A stretch of 64,000 nt of DNA from Hofstenia miamia (taxonomy: Eukaryota; Xenacoelomorpha; Acoela). The translations under genes and the position numbers were made by a program. Location: positions 2,519,289 to 2,583,288 of the forward strand of contig SCFE01000013.1 in the NCBI GenBank assembly GCA_004352715.1, read 5' to 3'. The notes beneath the pieces are model-generated. The model had not been told where the DNA came from. It searched no databases and saw only the letters and a list, made by a program, of their open reading frames with translations. How positions within the stretch are numbered: the stretch's first letter is position 1; every line of letters starts with the position of its first letter. Of this stretch, positions 1 through 14,100 are shown in pieces.

Positions 1-406
1 TGATTAAAAGCTATTTTACTTTAATTGGTAACACGTGGTTACGATTAATGATGTATTTATTGATCAGGATTAAGATATTAAAGTACTTATGTATCGTTTA
101 ACTGCCAACTGAGTTCTAGTCCACATAAGAAGATACATGTAGCAGGTGACCTTGAAATGCCTTATAAATTGAGCTATGCAGAACTATAGGAAAACTGTTA
201 CTTTGATACATTTTGTTTTTGTGTCCCATTAAATTGATGTTAATGGTTGAGCTAAAAGTATGTTAAGACTAAATTTGAAGTGAACTATCAAATATTTTTT
301 ATAAATTTTTAAAATATCTTAGCTCTTTAAAAATGGCTAACAGCAAGGATTTACTGAAATATTAAATGCAATTTAATGGTTATCGTATATAGTATTTTGC
401 ATTTAG
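1..406 (+). other. Intron upstream of the first visible myosin exon
   Basis: AT-rich sequence with no coding signal. It ends in a polypyrimidine/AG acceptor at 405-406, so it is read as the 3' part of a myosin intron whose donor lies outside the window. Confidence 0.6.
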
Positions 407-591
407 CCTCCGTTGTCGGTCTTGGAGCCGCTCAGGAAAGCTCTAACAGCTTTGGTGCTCGATCGGGAAGGAAGGGTATGTTCCGTACAGTTGGCCAATT
501 GTACAAGGAGCAACTAAGCAAACTCATGAACACTCTTGAAAACACTAACCCCAATTTCGTGCGATGCATCATTCCCAATTACAAGAAAAAG
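407..591 (+). CDS. Myosin exon 1: lower motor domain
   Basis: Acceptor atttag, donor gtaagg. The exon starts at the second base of a codon and ends in phase 0. It encodes the loop 2-like segment [19 protein letters not shown], then the actin-binding [12 protein letters not shown] and [11 protein letters not shown] motifs of non-muscle/smooth myosin II. Confidence 0.93.
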
Positions 592-3500
592 GTAAGGTTG
601 TATATTATCAATGTTGAGTCCAAACTTGCATTTAGCCTGGCGAAATCAATGCCCAATTAGTTCTTGATCAATTAAGATGTAATGGTGTCTTGGAGGGTAT
701 TCGTATTTGTCGGCAAGGATACCCTAACAGAGTGCCTTTTCAAGAGTTTCGTACTCGTTACGAACTATTAGTGCCTGGAGTTCTACCTCAAGAATTTATG
801 GACGGTCGTGTCGCTGCAGAGAAAATGGTATTTTAGCTTAATTTTTACAAAGAAATAAACTAAATGTTTATCATACTATGAATTTTGATAATTCCTTCAA
901 AATCTACGCCAGTGATTCATATAGTATGTAATTTGTGTTATATTCTTAAGTCGATGGTATTTTATTTGAAAAAAAAGTTTCTGGGGCAAATGCATATGGA
1001 TATGTTTGTAAACATGAAAATGTGGTTTTTCAAAGAAAATATAATTTATTTTAATACACATGTACCGTAACGACCTTGTGAAATTGTTTTTTGAACCTTT
1101 TTGAAATTTTTTCGTTTAATATTTATCAATTATGCTGGTGATATTTAGCTTGAAGCACTGGAACTGGATTCAACGCTATGTAAATTGGGAACTAGTAAAA
1201 TATTTTTCCGCGCCGGTATTTTGGCAAATTTAGAAGAGGAGCGCGATGTTAAGCTCACTGACCTAATGATCGAATTTCAAGCCTATTGTCGGGGAGTTAT
1301 CGCCAGAAAGTAAGTGTATTTTGCTCAATTGTTTACTTACGGCTACAGCTGTCGTCAAATGCATGCTCTTGTTTTATTACACGCAGCGATTAATTTCAAA
1401 GCATTTATTTGCATTCTATCTGAAATGCAAAGTATTTTCTATTGTCTGGATTTCGGTCGTCTTTCTAACCTGATCATGAATGTTGTACTCTATAGAGGAC
1501 GGCACATTGTCTGCGTTCAGTTGAGGCGTGCTTTACTTAAACAAACGTTAACTCTACTGTTTGCTTATGTAAATTCAATTATTTAAGTTAAAGGTAAATT
1601 TTGAACTTTGAAAAGCGAGAAACTTGCAAATGGTGGAAAATATTTCAATTTTGCTCCATGTAGTGTTTATTAAGTTTGAAACTAAAATCTTAACCTTGTC
1701 CTTGGCTTCTGTGTTTGACATTTTTAATCGCAGTTAGATCTAAGCACCTTAAGTACTTTGTATCTAGTTGTTTTTGAAAAAGTTGTTTTAAACGCTTGTG
1801 TTAGAGAAATCCAGCTCACTTTAACTTACATTTTAAGTTCACGTATTGTAATAATAACAGCTTCTTCGTGGACCACGACGAAAGACTAAAGTAAGTTGAT
1901 GATACCACTGCATGGGAAGTTGTCACAAAACAAAGTCTTAGCATTGCATACCAATTAGTTCAAAATGTTAGAAACTTGTGCGGTGTTCACGATATGCATC
2001 TTAAACTTAAAAAATGCAAATAAGTTATTTCCTTTTTACATAATTTTTATGCTCCTCCAGAAGTCAAGGATAGTGATTTTTTAAACGTATTAATTCGGCA
2101 AACAAATTCTTGGAGATGTCTTGCAATAAGATTTTAAGTGGACCAAAACAAGTTTTTCCTGACGATTTTACAGTAAATATTCTAAATTCAACTGCATAAA
2201 ATCGTTATATTTAGTAAGGTAATTGTAATGCAATAATATTTTTTCGGATATCTTTGTTTTAGCAATGCTTTTCATTTTAGGAAATTCCAATAATTGAGTT
2301 TCATCAAAAATAATGATTCTTATTTATAAATGCTATTTAAGAAAACATTGCTTCTTTTGATTAATGACGTACTCACACACATTTTTATTAGCCGCCCCAG
2401 GATCTGGACGGGATTTCGTTTTGAAATAAGTAATGTGTATATGACGAATTACGACGTTCAATGTAAAAAGTAGGCCAATTAATTAATTTTCTTAGATTTT
2501 GAGATTGTTCTCTACATCACAATTTTGCAATAATTGGTGTTTGGCGTAGTAGTAATTAATTTTTTCAAAAGTGCAATAAAAATGTTATCTTCATTAATAC
2601 TACAATAAAAGGCTATTCACCTCTGGTTTGAAGTTTTTAGTTAGCCTAATTATTTCCTTTGTGCATTTTTAGAATTCTAATTAAATACAGACTTCCCAAT
2701 AGATTGCAGTTTATTAGCCCCAAAGGCACTTTGTAGCAACTGGATGGTTTTTATGTTCCATTTTCACTAAATTAATAATCATTTAACTACCTAACAATTC
2801 TTGAAAAACAATTATAAGCGTTTATAGCTCACGAACTAATATAGATATCCAAAATCTAAAAGCACAACTACATGTAGATAGAGGAGTGGTTGCTTTTTCA
2901 TTTTCGTTTTAAGACCACTGAGCGCGACATCTGTCTTTCCGCATGCTAGTCTAATGGATTAAGATTAGTTGTTACCCCGGAGGCTTTCGACCTAATTACC
3001 TGAGCATTGGGTATGAAGAGAATTAAAAACTTTTAAGAAATTAGAATTTTCAATCAAAAATGTAACTTTAAGTATTTCCAAATTTAATAGGCAGTAGCTT
3101 GTTGAAAGACAACATTCATAATGCTTAATAATTTTTCCTTTGCAAAGGTACTTAATACCAAATTCAATAAGCAGAAGGTACAACCTGAGATACTTGAAGC
3201 ACAACAAACTTCTATCTTAAAATGTATGCCATACGTAATTTCCATTCTAACGGAAAATTTTACGTTTGACACTGTTCACTGAAATTTTAAGCCAGAAATT
3301 TATGAACAGACGATATTAGTTATACTTAAGGGATTTGTCTGGTTTTCCTTATGCTTTTCATTTTCTTGATTGCTATTTGTTTTAGCCGAATTTTGTAATT
3401 TGTATTCGAAATCCATGCAGCCGCAACAAACATTACAAAAGAGAATAACTCAGGCAGTACTTAGTTTTGCAAATTAAATTCAGCTATTCAGAACTGCTGT

Positions 3501-6500
3501 ATGTAGCCATCGTTCGTGAGTCTACATGATCCTACATTTCATGCCTGATGTGAGCTAGAAAAAAGAAATTCGAATAAAATATGTATTGTAATAGAATCAT
3601 AGCAAATAGAAGAATAAAGCATTGACTAGCAATTAATCGAGCAGCTGAAATCAGACAAAGCTCATTATACACTGATTGAATTTTACCAAACATGTCAGTA
3701 ATTAAGCAAAAGATTAAGATAGAAATGAACTTCTACTCACACACTCATATTCAAGAAGCATGGAGTTACTAACAACAATTAACCACAGTAGATAGCTTAG
3801 TTTTTTATGAAAAAGTGAAAGTATTTTGTTCTGTGGTTCACTGCGCTGAATTTTAATTCGATTAATTAACGTAATGTCGCATTGCAGTAGAGAAACATTC
3901 AGAAATAATCGAATCAACACTTGTAATATGACTCTGCTGATAATAGCACTAACAAGAAAATTTCAAAAAACAAAATGCTTTTGAGGTGAAAATATCAGGT
4001 ATTCTTAAAGAACTCGTTTTAGACACCCATTTTTTCATAATTGTTTTTCGTTACTGATTTATAACAGAATGAGTTTGCTACCTTACATGAACAAATTGTT
4101 TTCCTATTTTTAATTAACATTAATTCTTTTACTGCGTGCTTCAACATCGACGGAATGTTTGAAGTATATATTTACCATTGTCTGATAAGGAATTTTGCTT
4201 TACTTCTTTTTTTATGTGGGCGGCACAGCGAATTCGTTATTGACTAGGTAAACCAAAATACTAAAATGAATGCAGATGACAAAGTAAAACTGTTTTACTT
4301 TTTTTGCATTTGGAATGTAGTCCCTTTCACAGTCATGTCAATTTGATTGAAAAATGGAAGTTGTGCAATCAGGGCAGATCCAAAATTAATTGGGCAGCAA
4401 AAATCAATTGTCAGTTAGTTGACAAAACCAGATATTAAGTGCAAGTAATTGCAAATAATTTCAAATAACAAACAGCATTTTCATCAACTGCGTTTGAAAT
4501 GCATTTATTTTCCAATTTGAGAATCGGATTCAGTAAAATATCGTTTCACTAAAAGATTTTATGTCTTGCTGCTGCGACATTTTCAAAAATCTGAAAGAGA
4601 AACATGGAAGTTATTTCTGAGAAATATCCCAGTGATTTCCAAGAAATATGTTTGATAATTCTAAGAAATATGTTACTTGAACAAATAAGATTAATTGCAA
4701 TTAATTAAATGAGTGCAATCAATAAGTTGTAATTGCTCAATCAATTTTTTATCTGTTCTGAGTGCAACAATTGAGAAAACATGTCAACAGGCCGAAATTT
4801 TTAAGTTCGGCTCGGCTCTGCGTGGCAAATAGAACTTTATTAATGAGGCTCGTTTTAGCTCGCTATTAAGTTCTTTATAAAATTGACGCTCGTTCAGGAT
4901 TTTCTTGCAGCATAGTACTTCCTGTCATTTATTTAACATTTAAAATAAGGCTATAAGGAACGCAAAAATCGTATATTGATTGAAACAATAAGAATATATT
5001 GTAGGATCCGATTAATAGCGTTTACCTGAAATGGAAACACAGAACAATATATTAGCTATGTTTTAAGCTAGGCTCGTTGTACGTCTAATTAATTGCTCAA
5101 GTTCAACAACTCGTTACAAGTTCGGCTCGGTGACAAGTCTGCTTGAGAAATATTCTGCTCATGAGAAATTTGTGGTAGCTTAGATATTCTAGATTTTATC
5201 TACAGTTCGTTTATTTTCTTACGTTTATCTCCGCACTTGGTACATATTTAATCACGAATCTGTCTTATCATTTGCTGACCTAATTAGCACATCTTAAATT
5301 TTAATTCAATTACATTTAATATCACTAATAAATTTTACTTTTCATAGGGCGTTTAATAAACGAGTCGAAGCACACAAAGCAATCCGCATCATTCAAAGAA
5401 ATTGCAATGCTTACTTAAATTTACGCACATGGGAGTGGTGGAGACTCTACGCCAAAGTCAAGCCTTTGCTCAAAGTTACTCGACAAGATGAAGAGCTTAA
5501 AGCTAAAGAAAATGAACTCAAAACGGTTGTCACAAAGTTGGATAAAGTCAGCACAGAACTTCAGGTTTGAATTTTGTTATCACTCAACTGAACTAAATAG
5601 CAACATGACAAAATCGATAACATTTATTGTAGCTTATATGATATGATGATTTTCTGTATTTAAGCACTTTATTTAGGAATTGGAGAGCAAGTTTCAGACC
5701 ACTGTTAAAGAAAAAGAAGTCCTCTACGAAAAACTCCAAAATGAGTCTGAAATAGCTTCTGAAAACGAAGAAGCTAAGAACAGATTATCTGGTAAATATT
5801 TTTTAAAGAGAATGTTGCTCTTCTGAGTTTCAATGTCAATAATTATACTATTTTTAGCCAAGGTCAAAGAATATGAAGAATTCGTTGAAGAATTGCGATG
5901 CAGTATCAACGATCAAGAAGAACGAGAAATGAAACTTCTTGATGAGAAGAAGAAATTGCAAGCCGATCTACAAGACATTGAAGAACAGTATGATATTATT
6001 TTTAAATTTATTTCTATTTTCTCTTTAGACTGGAAGAAGAAGAATCACAAAGACAGAAGCTTCAAATCGACAAACAAAATTTGGAATCGAAAATGCGCAA
6101 ACTAGAAGAAGACTATGCGAAGATCGAAGACTCAACATTAAAAGTTTGTCAGCCAATTTTATTAAATTTAACTAATATTTTATAGCTTTCTAAAGAGAAG
6201 AAAAACCAAGAAGAGCGTCTTACTGATCTTTCGTCAAAATTAACAGATGAAGAAGAGAAAGTGAAGATGCTTTCCAAGACTAAGACTAAAAATGAAACAT
6301 TGATTAAGGAACTTGAGGATAAGAGTGAGCGTGAAGAGAAGGTAGGGGATTATAAGAATTTTCTTTTTTCTTCAATTTAAAACTTCTAATTCGAAAATAT
6401 GGTCTTAACAGTGCTTTATTTAAGCTTCGCAAAGAATTGGAATCCATTAAACGAAAACTCGAGACTGAGCAAATCGATTTGACTCATCAGCTGAATGATA

Positions 6501-9500
6501 TGCGATCAACTGCTGAAGATCTAAATATCCAATTAAAAAATCAAGAAAATGAGCTAAGCAACGCCTTACAAAAGTATTTATTATGAATGTTAATGAGTAA
6601 TTTTTTACAATTATAGGTTTGATAATGAATCACAAGCGCGAGCGCAGCAACAGCGAGTGATTCGTGATTTGGAGGGTAAAATTATTGAACTTGAAGAGGA
6701 TCTCACAACTGAAAAGGAGGCTCGAAGAAAAGTTGAAAAAGTAAAGAATGACACTATTGAGGTATTATAAATAATTTTTTTAATTTTTCCTACACGCATA
6801 TTATAGGAGTTGGAAACCTTGAAAATGGAAATGGAGGACTTTGCCGACAAAGAACAGGCGGCTATTGATATCCGTAAACGACGTGATGAGGAGTTGAATG
6901 AATTGCGCAAAAGACTTGATTATGAGACTAAATCACATGAGCAGTTTGTCAGTGATTTGAAAGGGAAGCATCTTAAACAGATTGAAGATCTCAGGGATCA
7001 AATTGATCAAACTAAAAAAGTTGTTACATGCTTGGGTATTTTTACTAAATGCTTATTTTAGGCTAAGTCAACTGTCGAAAAAGCGAAACAAGCATCAGAA
7101 TCTACTTTGTCTACGGTTCAAGAAGAATTGAAAAGTCTTCAACAAACCCGAGCAGAACTTGACCGTCAAAAGAAAAAGTTAGAGAACCAACTTAACGAAG
7201 AGAAAGCGCGTAGTTCAGAGGCTAACAGAATTGCTGAGTCTCAGCGAAGTAAAATAATTTCTTTACAAGTATGTATTTGATACACTATATTACTTTAAAT
7301 TTTATAATAATAATTGGAATTTTAATCGAAATTGAAATTTTCATTCAAATTTTACTTGTTAAATGTTCATAATCAAAAAGCGTTTGTAAATTTAATTATG
7401 CATTATAATGAATTAGTTGAAAACTACATTCTTAATACACTTTTTAATTTTGCATGCATTATTTCTATCAAAATTACTTACACAAATAGACCTACTAATT
7501 ACAGAAGTAGAATTTTGGATATGCTCAGGTTTTTGCTTTGTAATTGTCACCATTAAACTTCTTTGCCTAAATAACAAGTTCAATTTTATTAACCAATTAT
7601 CTTGTGTTTTTGGATTGTAGGCTTCAATATCGCTTTTAGAAAGAAAACGAGGTTATGTCTGAGAAGATTGATGAACTCGAATCACAAACTTCCATAACAT
7701 CAAAGAATTTCAGTAAAACTGAATCAGAATTAAACGATGTTAAAGACTTGCTGGAAGAAGCTACTAAGGCCAAACTAGCTTTCCAATCGAAGTTTGTGTT
7801 TTTGTGCACATTTCTCTATTAGCAATTTTTTAGATTACGTGATTCAGATCATTCATTAACAGAAGCCCGATTTCAGTTGGAAGAAGAAACCGATGCCAAA
7901 GACGCCGCAATGAAACGTATTCGTGAATTGGAACAAGATGTAACTAATTTATTTACTGTTCATTACTGTTTAGAAAAAAGGTTCTGACAACGTTTTAAAA
8001 TCTAGCCTAATGTATATCTTGTATAACGAGATTAAATTTTTTTCTTCACTCAACATCAATTTTCTGTTCATTTGCTTGATAATTTTCTCAATCGATACTA
8101 ATTTTTCTATTTGTTCTGATTGTCTCGTTATAATTCTATATTGTAATTTCAAATATTTTTTAGTTTGTTGAAGCCAAGAAGCAAGTGCAGGAGGTTGCAG
8201 CTAATCTAGAATCAGCGGAAGATGCCAAGCGTAAAGTAGAGAAGTCCCGTGATGATCTGTTGGATCAACTTGATAACATGAGAGCAAGTAATGACAAACT
8301 TGAAAAAACGAAAAAACGTCTTCAGGGTGAGCTCGATGACTCTGTGCATTCGCTTGAAACTTTCAGATCTAAGTTAATGGACAGCGAGAAGAAGCAGAGA
8401 AAGTTTGATTCGGTAAGTAACTTTCCTATGCATCCCATTTTCAGTAAATTCAATTGAATCATGGAAAATTTTTGTCCACCTTGATGTGATCTTCTCATCG
8501 ACATTCAGATTAAGTTTTTTGCACATTTCTTCAGTATATGAATTTTTTTCAAATGCGTTTGACTCTTACTGTGAATGGAATAGCTAATTTTCTTTTGTTA
8601 CCATCGCGCTTTTCGGAACGAAAGTATTGGTTTTGTAGGATAAAATAGATAAATTGAACCTTATATATTTTTTACAATAAATGTGAACAGTTTTTTCATT
8701 TGATACAATTTCATCTCTGAAGTTTAGTCAATTATTAGGTTGTATTACAATTATATTGAATACTGAATTTTCCTTTTGATGTATTTATCGATTAAATTCA
8801 CTCGTTTTAAAGTACCATGACCTTTGCCCATTAGTATTTTTCAATGTAATTGAGTTTCACCAATAATGGATTGCTTGATACATGTCTCCTCAAATTATTC
8901 CAATTGTTTAATTCACTGCTTCCTATTTTTTCAATATAATTTATTACTATTTTTTTTCAGAAAAATTTATACCATAAATTCATTTACATAATTCGATTAT
9001 AATAGGATCAAGCAATTGACCTCGTGAACACGCAAAAAGAAGAATTTAATCTAATTGTACATATGAATCACCAATCTTTAGACTTGTACTTTTAGGTAGT
9101 ACAATATTTGCACTACCCAGCTTGAAAGAGTTAAAAGCGTAATAATAATGAAAACGAGACTTTAGCAATATTGTCAATCAAAAACAGTGATAACGTTTAC
9201 GGCCTTCTAGTAGCCGCTCACACTGGCTATCTTCGTTGCATATTGTCCAATGCATCAACTCCGCATTTTGTTCGATTATATGATGTGATATTTTCTGGTT
9301 TTTTATTTTCTTCTGTTGAAACAGAGATATTACGATAATGCATTGAATTCATAACAAGGATAACCAATTAACAAAATTTAATAGTAAAATTTTCCGGTTT
9401 CTTCAGCACTTTACATGTCAACAACTGCTCATGGGTTGTAACATCGTAACCAGGTTAAATTCCAATTCTGCAATTTTTGATAAGTAAAATTCAGCACTCT

Positions 9501-11009
9501 GAAATCAACGTAAATTTGCCACTTGCCAATGAGTGACCTTTTTTCCGCTTGTCATCGAACCGCATATACTTCATAATCTTTAAAAATGATTTCGGGGCAT
9601 TGTCTGTTTGAAATTTAAAAAACCCAAATAATGCTCCAAATGATTTTACTGACGCATCCACACCATCAAGAAGTTCCTTTATGGGTTCAAATCAATGAAC
9701 TTTTGTAAATTGCTGTTCTCTACTTTCTAATTTGCTTTCCCATTTGCCTCCAGATTGGTGTATCATGTGATAGACAAGAAGATTTTGCCATCAAGGCACT
9801 CAGCGGACTGTCTTCGCGAGTTGATTCAGTTATGATGATACTGGCGAGCGGCTGTCAAACAATATTTGTGAGGGTCTATATACCTGTAATTCATGGTAAT
9901 TAGTTAAATATCCCAGGATAAAGAACCGTCTTTGCTGTTCAAACATTACCAGAAAATGCAGACGAAGAATTTTGATCACGCCTAATTGCGGGACCACGTG
10001 TACTATCGCTTTCACCAAATGACGGCCAGCCCGATTTGCTACTATCTGTGCTGTCATTTACGGCTAAATAAGGTCTGTCATTGCAGGATCAGGCGCAGTG
10101 TCATTATCTTATTCATCTCCTGAATTGCATCATAGGCTCAGCTCCATGAGATACTGAACTGCTGCCAGTCTTCCTAGTTTCTTGGACGTAGACGCTATTT
10201 AAACCGTGAATGGTTTTAAAAAACCGTTTCAAAAACTAGCATATGTGAATGCAAAGTGGATTTACTTATCTGTAAAGATTGTGGTCAAACTAATCCCTAT
10301 TGTACTTCTGGATATTATTCAATACAAATGAACGTTGGTGTCATTAACTGATTGCCATCTAAAATATAATAGGTTATGGCTAAAAGCACAGTCAATAGAG
10401 CATTCGCGTCTGCTAATTGGTGTTGCGGTCGAAATGGCGGCTTTGATCGTTCTAGTGTTAAAATATAATATCTGCTTTAATATTTTGTTTGTATATATGA
10501 AACAAATTATTTTAGTAGAGTAGATTTTCAGTGCAATTAATAATAGACTATTTATATTTTAAGATCAATAATCGGTGACCCTTAAAATAATTACCTAAAT
10601 TCGAATCTGCATATTATAGGGTTGAAAAATACTTCGCTATTAAATTATATATAAAGCGTTTTTGTTAAGCAAATTGTTTATACACAAGTATGCATGATTT
10701 AAGTGAAATTTTTTAAGCTGTTGGCGGATGAGCGCTTAAAGGCTGAACAACTCCAGAAGCACAAGGATGAAGGTGATGCAGCTTTAAGAGAAAAAGAATC
10801 CAAGGTAAACAACTATTTCTTTATCGAAGTTTGCATATTTCTTGCTTAGCTACTCAGTCTTCAACGAGAATTAGAAGAGAAAGAAGATGACAATGCCGAG
10901 CTTGACAAGAATTTGAAACAATTGAAGGCCGAGCACGACCGTTTAATCGATTCTCAGTCTGACGCTGGACGAACCGTTAGTTTTTTCAACAATAAAAATT
11001 TACCTTGTT

Positions 11010-11040
<31 letters not shown>

Positions 11041-11147
11041 NNNNNNNNNNNNNNNNNNNNNNNNNNNNNNNNNNNNNNNNNNNNNNNNNNNNNNNNNNNN
11101 NNNNNNNNNNNNNNNNNNNNNNNNNNNNNNNNNNNNNNNNNNNNNNN

Positions 11148-11182
<35 letters not shown>

Positions 11183-14100
11183 GAAAAAATTGCATCGTCT
11201 TTTTTGAAGTTGATTTTTATTTTAGGTTGTCGACTTAGAAAAAGCTAATCAAGCTCTGAAAAGACAATTAGAAGAGAAAACGTATGAAATTGAATCAATG
11301 GAACAAGACCTCCTTGACACAGAACGAACTTCAACAGAAAATCAAATGGAGCTCTCCGCTCGAAAAATGGAATTTGATCGTCTCATTGCTGCCAAAGACC
11401 AGGAATTGGACGACAAAAGACGTGATTTCTCCAAGAAGGTATTTTTGGACAAATCATTTGCTGATATATACATAATATACACGTTTCATTGATTGAAAGG
11501 TTGTAGACGCCTATCGAAGGAAGTAGGTATACAGTACTATGTGATATGTATTTTATATGTTCATTTCATACTAGTGGTTTTATTTAGATTCATACTAAAT
11601 TCAGTGTTAATTCTTTGTTAAAAAGTTACTTTTACTTAGATCAGTGATGGGCGTCATGACACCGAATTACCCAAACCCGAAATCGAATCGGGTCGCACAT
11701 GCCATTTTGAATAATGATATCGAGTATTGCATTACAAAAGAGCACATAAGCCTTTTTATTTTTCGTGAATTTCAATTGGTCAATGTAATCAAGCTTCTGT
11801 TAATAATATATATGTATACAGTTCAGTACAGTATAGTTATCATTTTTTGATTGGGTCAGTCGGGTAGTGTTCGGGTACTAAATGTAAAATTCGGTCTGTT
11901 CTGGTAGACATTTATCTTAATTTTACTGTTTTATTAATTAGTCACAAATTTCATCTATAGTAAATGGATAATGTGTCGTTAATGCATATTGCAGGCTTGC
12001 TTTGGCTTGACATATTTCCACTTACAACCAACACCACAACAAATGTCTGCAACTCCGCACTATAAATCGCACATCACAAATAAAGCAAAGCAGCATTCAC
12101 TATTGAAACATATCTTTGCTATTTTAACCTATGCCTATGCAGACATTGCTTAGGATGGCTACAAAAAATTCTCCTACTAATCCCCACAAGCCAAAATTTG
12201 TCGTTTTTTGTGCGCAATAGAATTACAAGGTTGGGTTAACAGAATTTAAATTATATTTTCAAATGTACTTGTAATTTTTATATTTCAATAATAGTTGTCC
12301 TAAATATTATCATCTAACTTTATGTATTGCTTGCTTCTAAATTTTGTGTGTAAGTGTAAATTAGTGTTATTTCTCAATTATTTGAAAACCACTTTAGTTG
12401 CGAGCCCTTGAAGAAGAATTGGAAGAAGAAAAACGGGGGAGGCAACAAGCAATGTCTGCGAAACGAAAGCTAGAAGCTGAGATTCATTCGTTGGCAGATT
12501 CAGCCGAAAATAATGCGAGAAGTAAAGAAGATCTTCTTAAACAGCAGAAGAAGATGCAGGTTAATATCTCGTTTTTGGCATAGCCATTAACTTGGGATCC
12601 ATTGATTTTTGTTTTAATGAGAAAAAACAAGTGTGTATTTAGAATCAATTGAAAGAATTGGCTCGCGAATTAGAAGAGGTCCAACATCAAAAAGATGAAT
12701 TTCTTCAACAGGCAAAGGAAAGCCAAAACACAAACAAATCCCTCGAATCACAGCTTGCACAATCTGTCGACGACCTTGCTGCAGCTGAAAGGGCGAAGAA
12801 AAATGCCGAGTCGAAAGCAGCAGAACTTATGGATGAAATGGAGGCTTCGTCTGTTAATATGTATGTGTTCATTATATTTGCATATAATGAACGCATTATG
12901 TCAGTTAATATTGCTGTATGCTATTAAATTTTTAGGATAATGCACTGTTAAATGTTGAAAATATATTTGTTTTTTAAGTTATTGATTATTAGGAAAGCGT
13001 ACCTTTTCTGTTGGCGGGTTAGGAATTCTCAACGGCCACGTATATGCAAATAATAAAAAACTTTGAGTGAATGCATTGTTGTTGTTTCAATTTTAATTGA
13101 TATTTTCTTTATTTTGTATGTTTTATTTTAGCAAATTGCTCTTTAGATACGTTTAATATGTTAATTTTTTTAAAATCTAAGTTATATGCATTGTCTAGTT
13201 TGCAAACCAATAGACATCTCTGATTTCAACTCCAGCATTTATTTTGTATGATATTTGTAATTTTGTTTTATTTAGAAGGTTTGTTAATGAGTTTGATATC
13301 ATCAGTCCTACTTTGTTCACTTTTCATGTTTCGGTCAATTATCATGTTGTGCAAAATGTTGCTTCATGTATATGTTGCTTTTATTCTATTTGGGTTAAGA
13401 AGTAAATTTATAAAATTTATCCATTTTCCTTGTAATTGATTACAGGTTGAGGTGAGTGAACTGGTAAATTCAAACGTTGGGTATGTACTGCTTTGATTCG
13501 ATTTTAGCGGTTTTTTATATTTAGTATTCCACTGAATAAGTATCATTTTTAGTATACTTTCAAATCTATTAGTGCTGTTTCAATTTCTAACCTACAATTA
13601 CAATTTCTTTGAATCAAAAATCTACCAAACGTTTTTGTTAAGATGAACCACATAAATGTAGACCCAAAGTAGTCAATTGTTCATGTTTGACTTGTCTTCG
13701 ATTTTGTGGTCATCTGTCATGCTCATTTTAACGCTCTTTACAGTCTAAGTGCGTATAAAGTAAATTTGGTTTAGGAATCAATTCAACGATGATCGGCGTC
13801 GTTTGGAACAACGTCTCAAGGCAATGGAAGAGGAGCTTGATGATGCACAAGGTACATCGGACACATTGCGTTCTCAAGTATCGAAGAATCAAGCCCAAAT
13901 AGATTTGCTAGCTAGTGAGCTTGCTGAAGAGCACGATAAAAAAGATAAACTAGAATCATTACGTAGCAATCTAGATAGACAGGTTAGTAAGCTCTGTGAA
14001 CTTTTCAGATTATTGAAACTTTTCAAATGTTATTGTGTTATCTAAATTTAATTTAGAACAAAGAACTGAAAGCAAAATTAGCAGAGCTGGAAAGTGACTC

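Noticed and set aside
11643-11925. hAT-like end CAGTGATGGGC in intron 18
   Set aside because: No matching inverse terminus or 8-bp duplication was found, so no element is called.
13446-13451. A 6-nt micro-exon GTTGAG with consensus donor gtgagt
   Set aside because: In frame, but the 35-nt reading uses the same acceptor, and the length-conserved rod needs neither.
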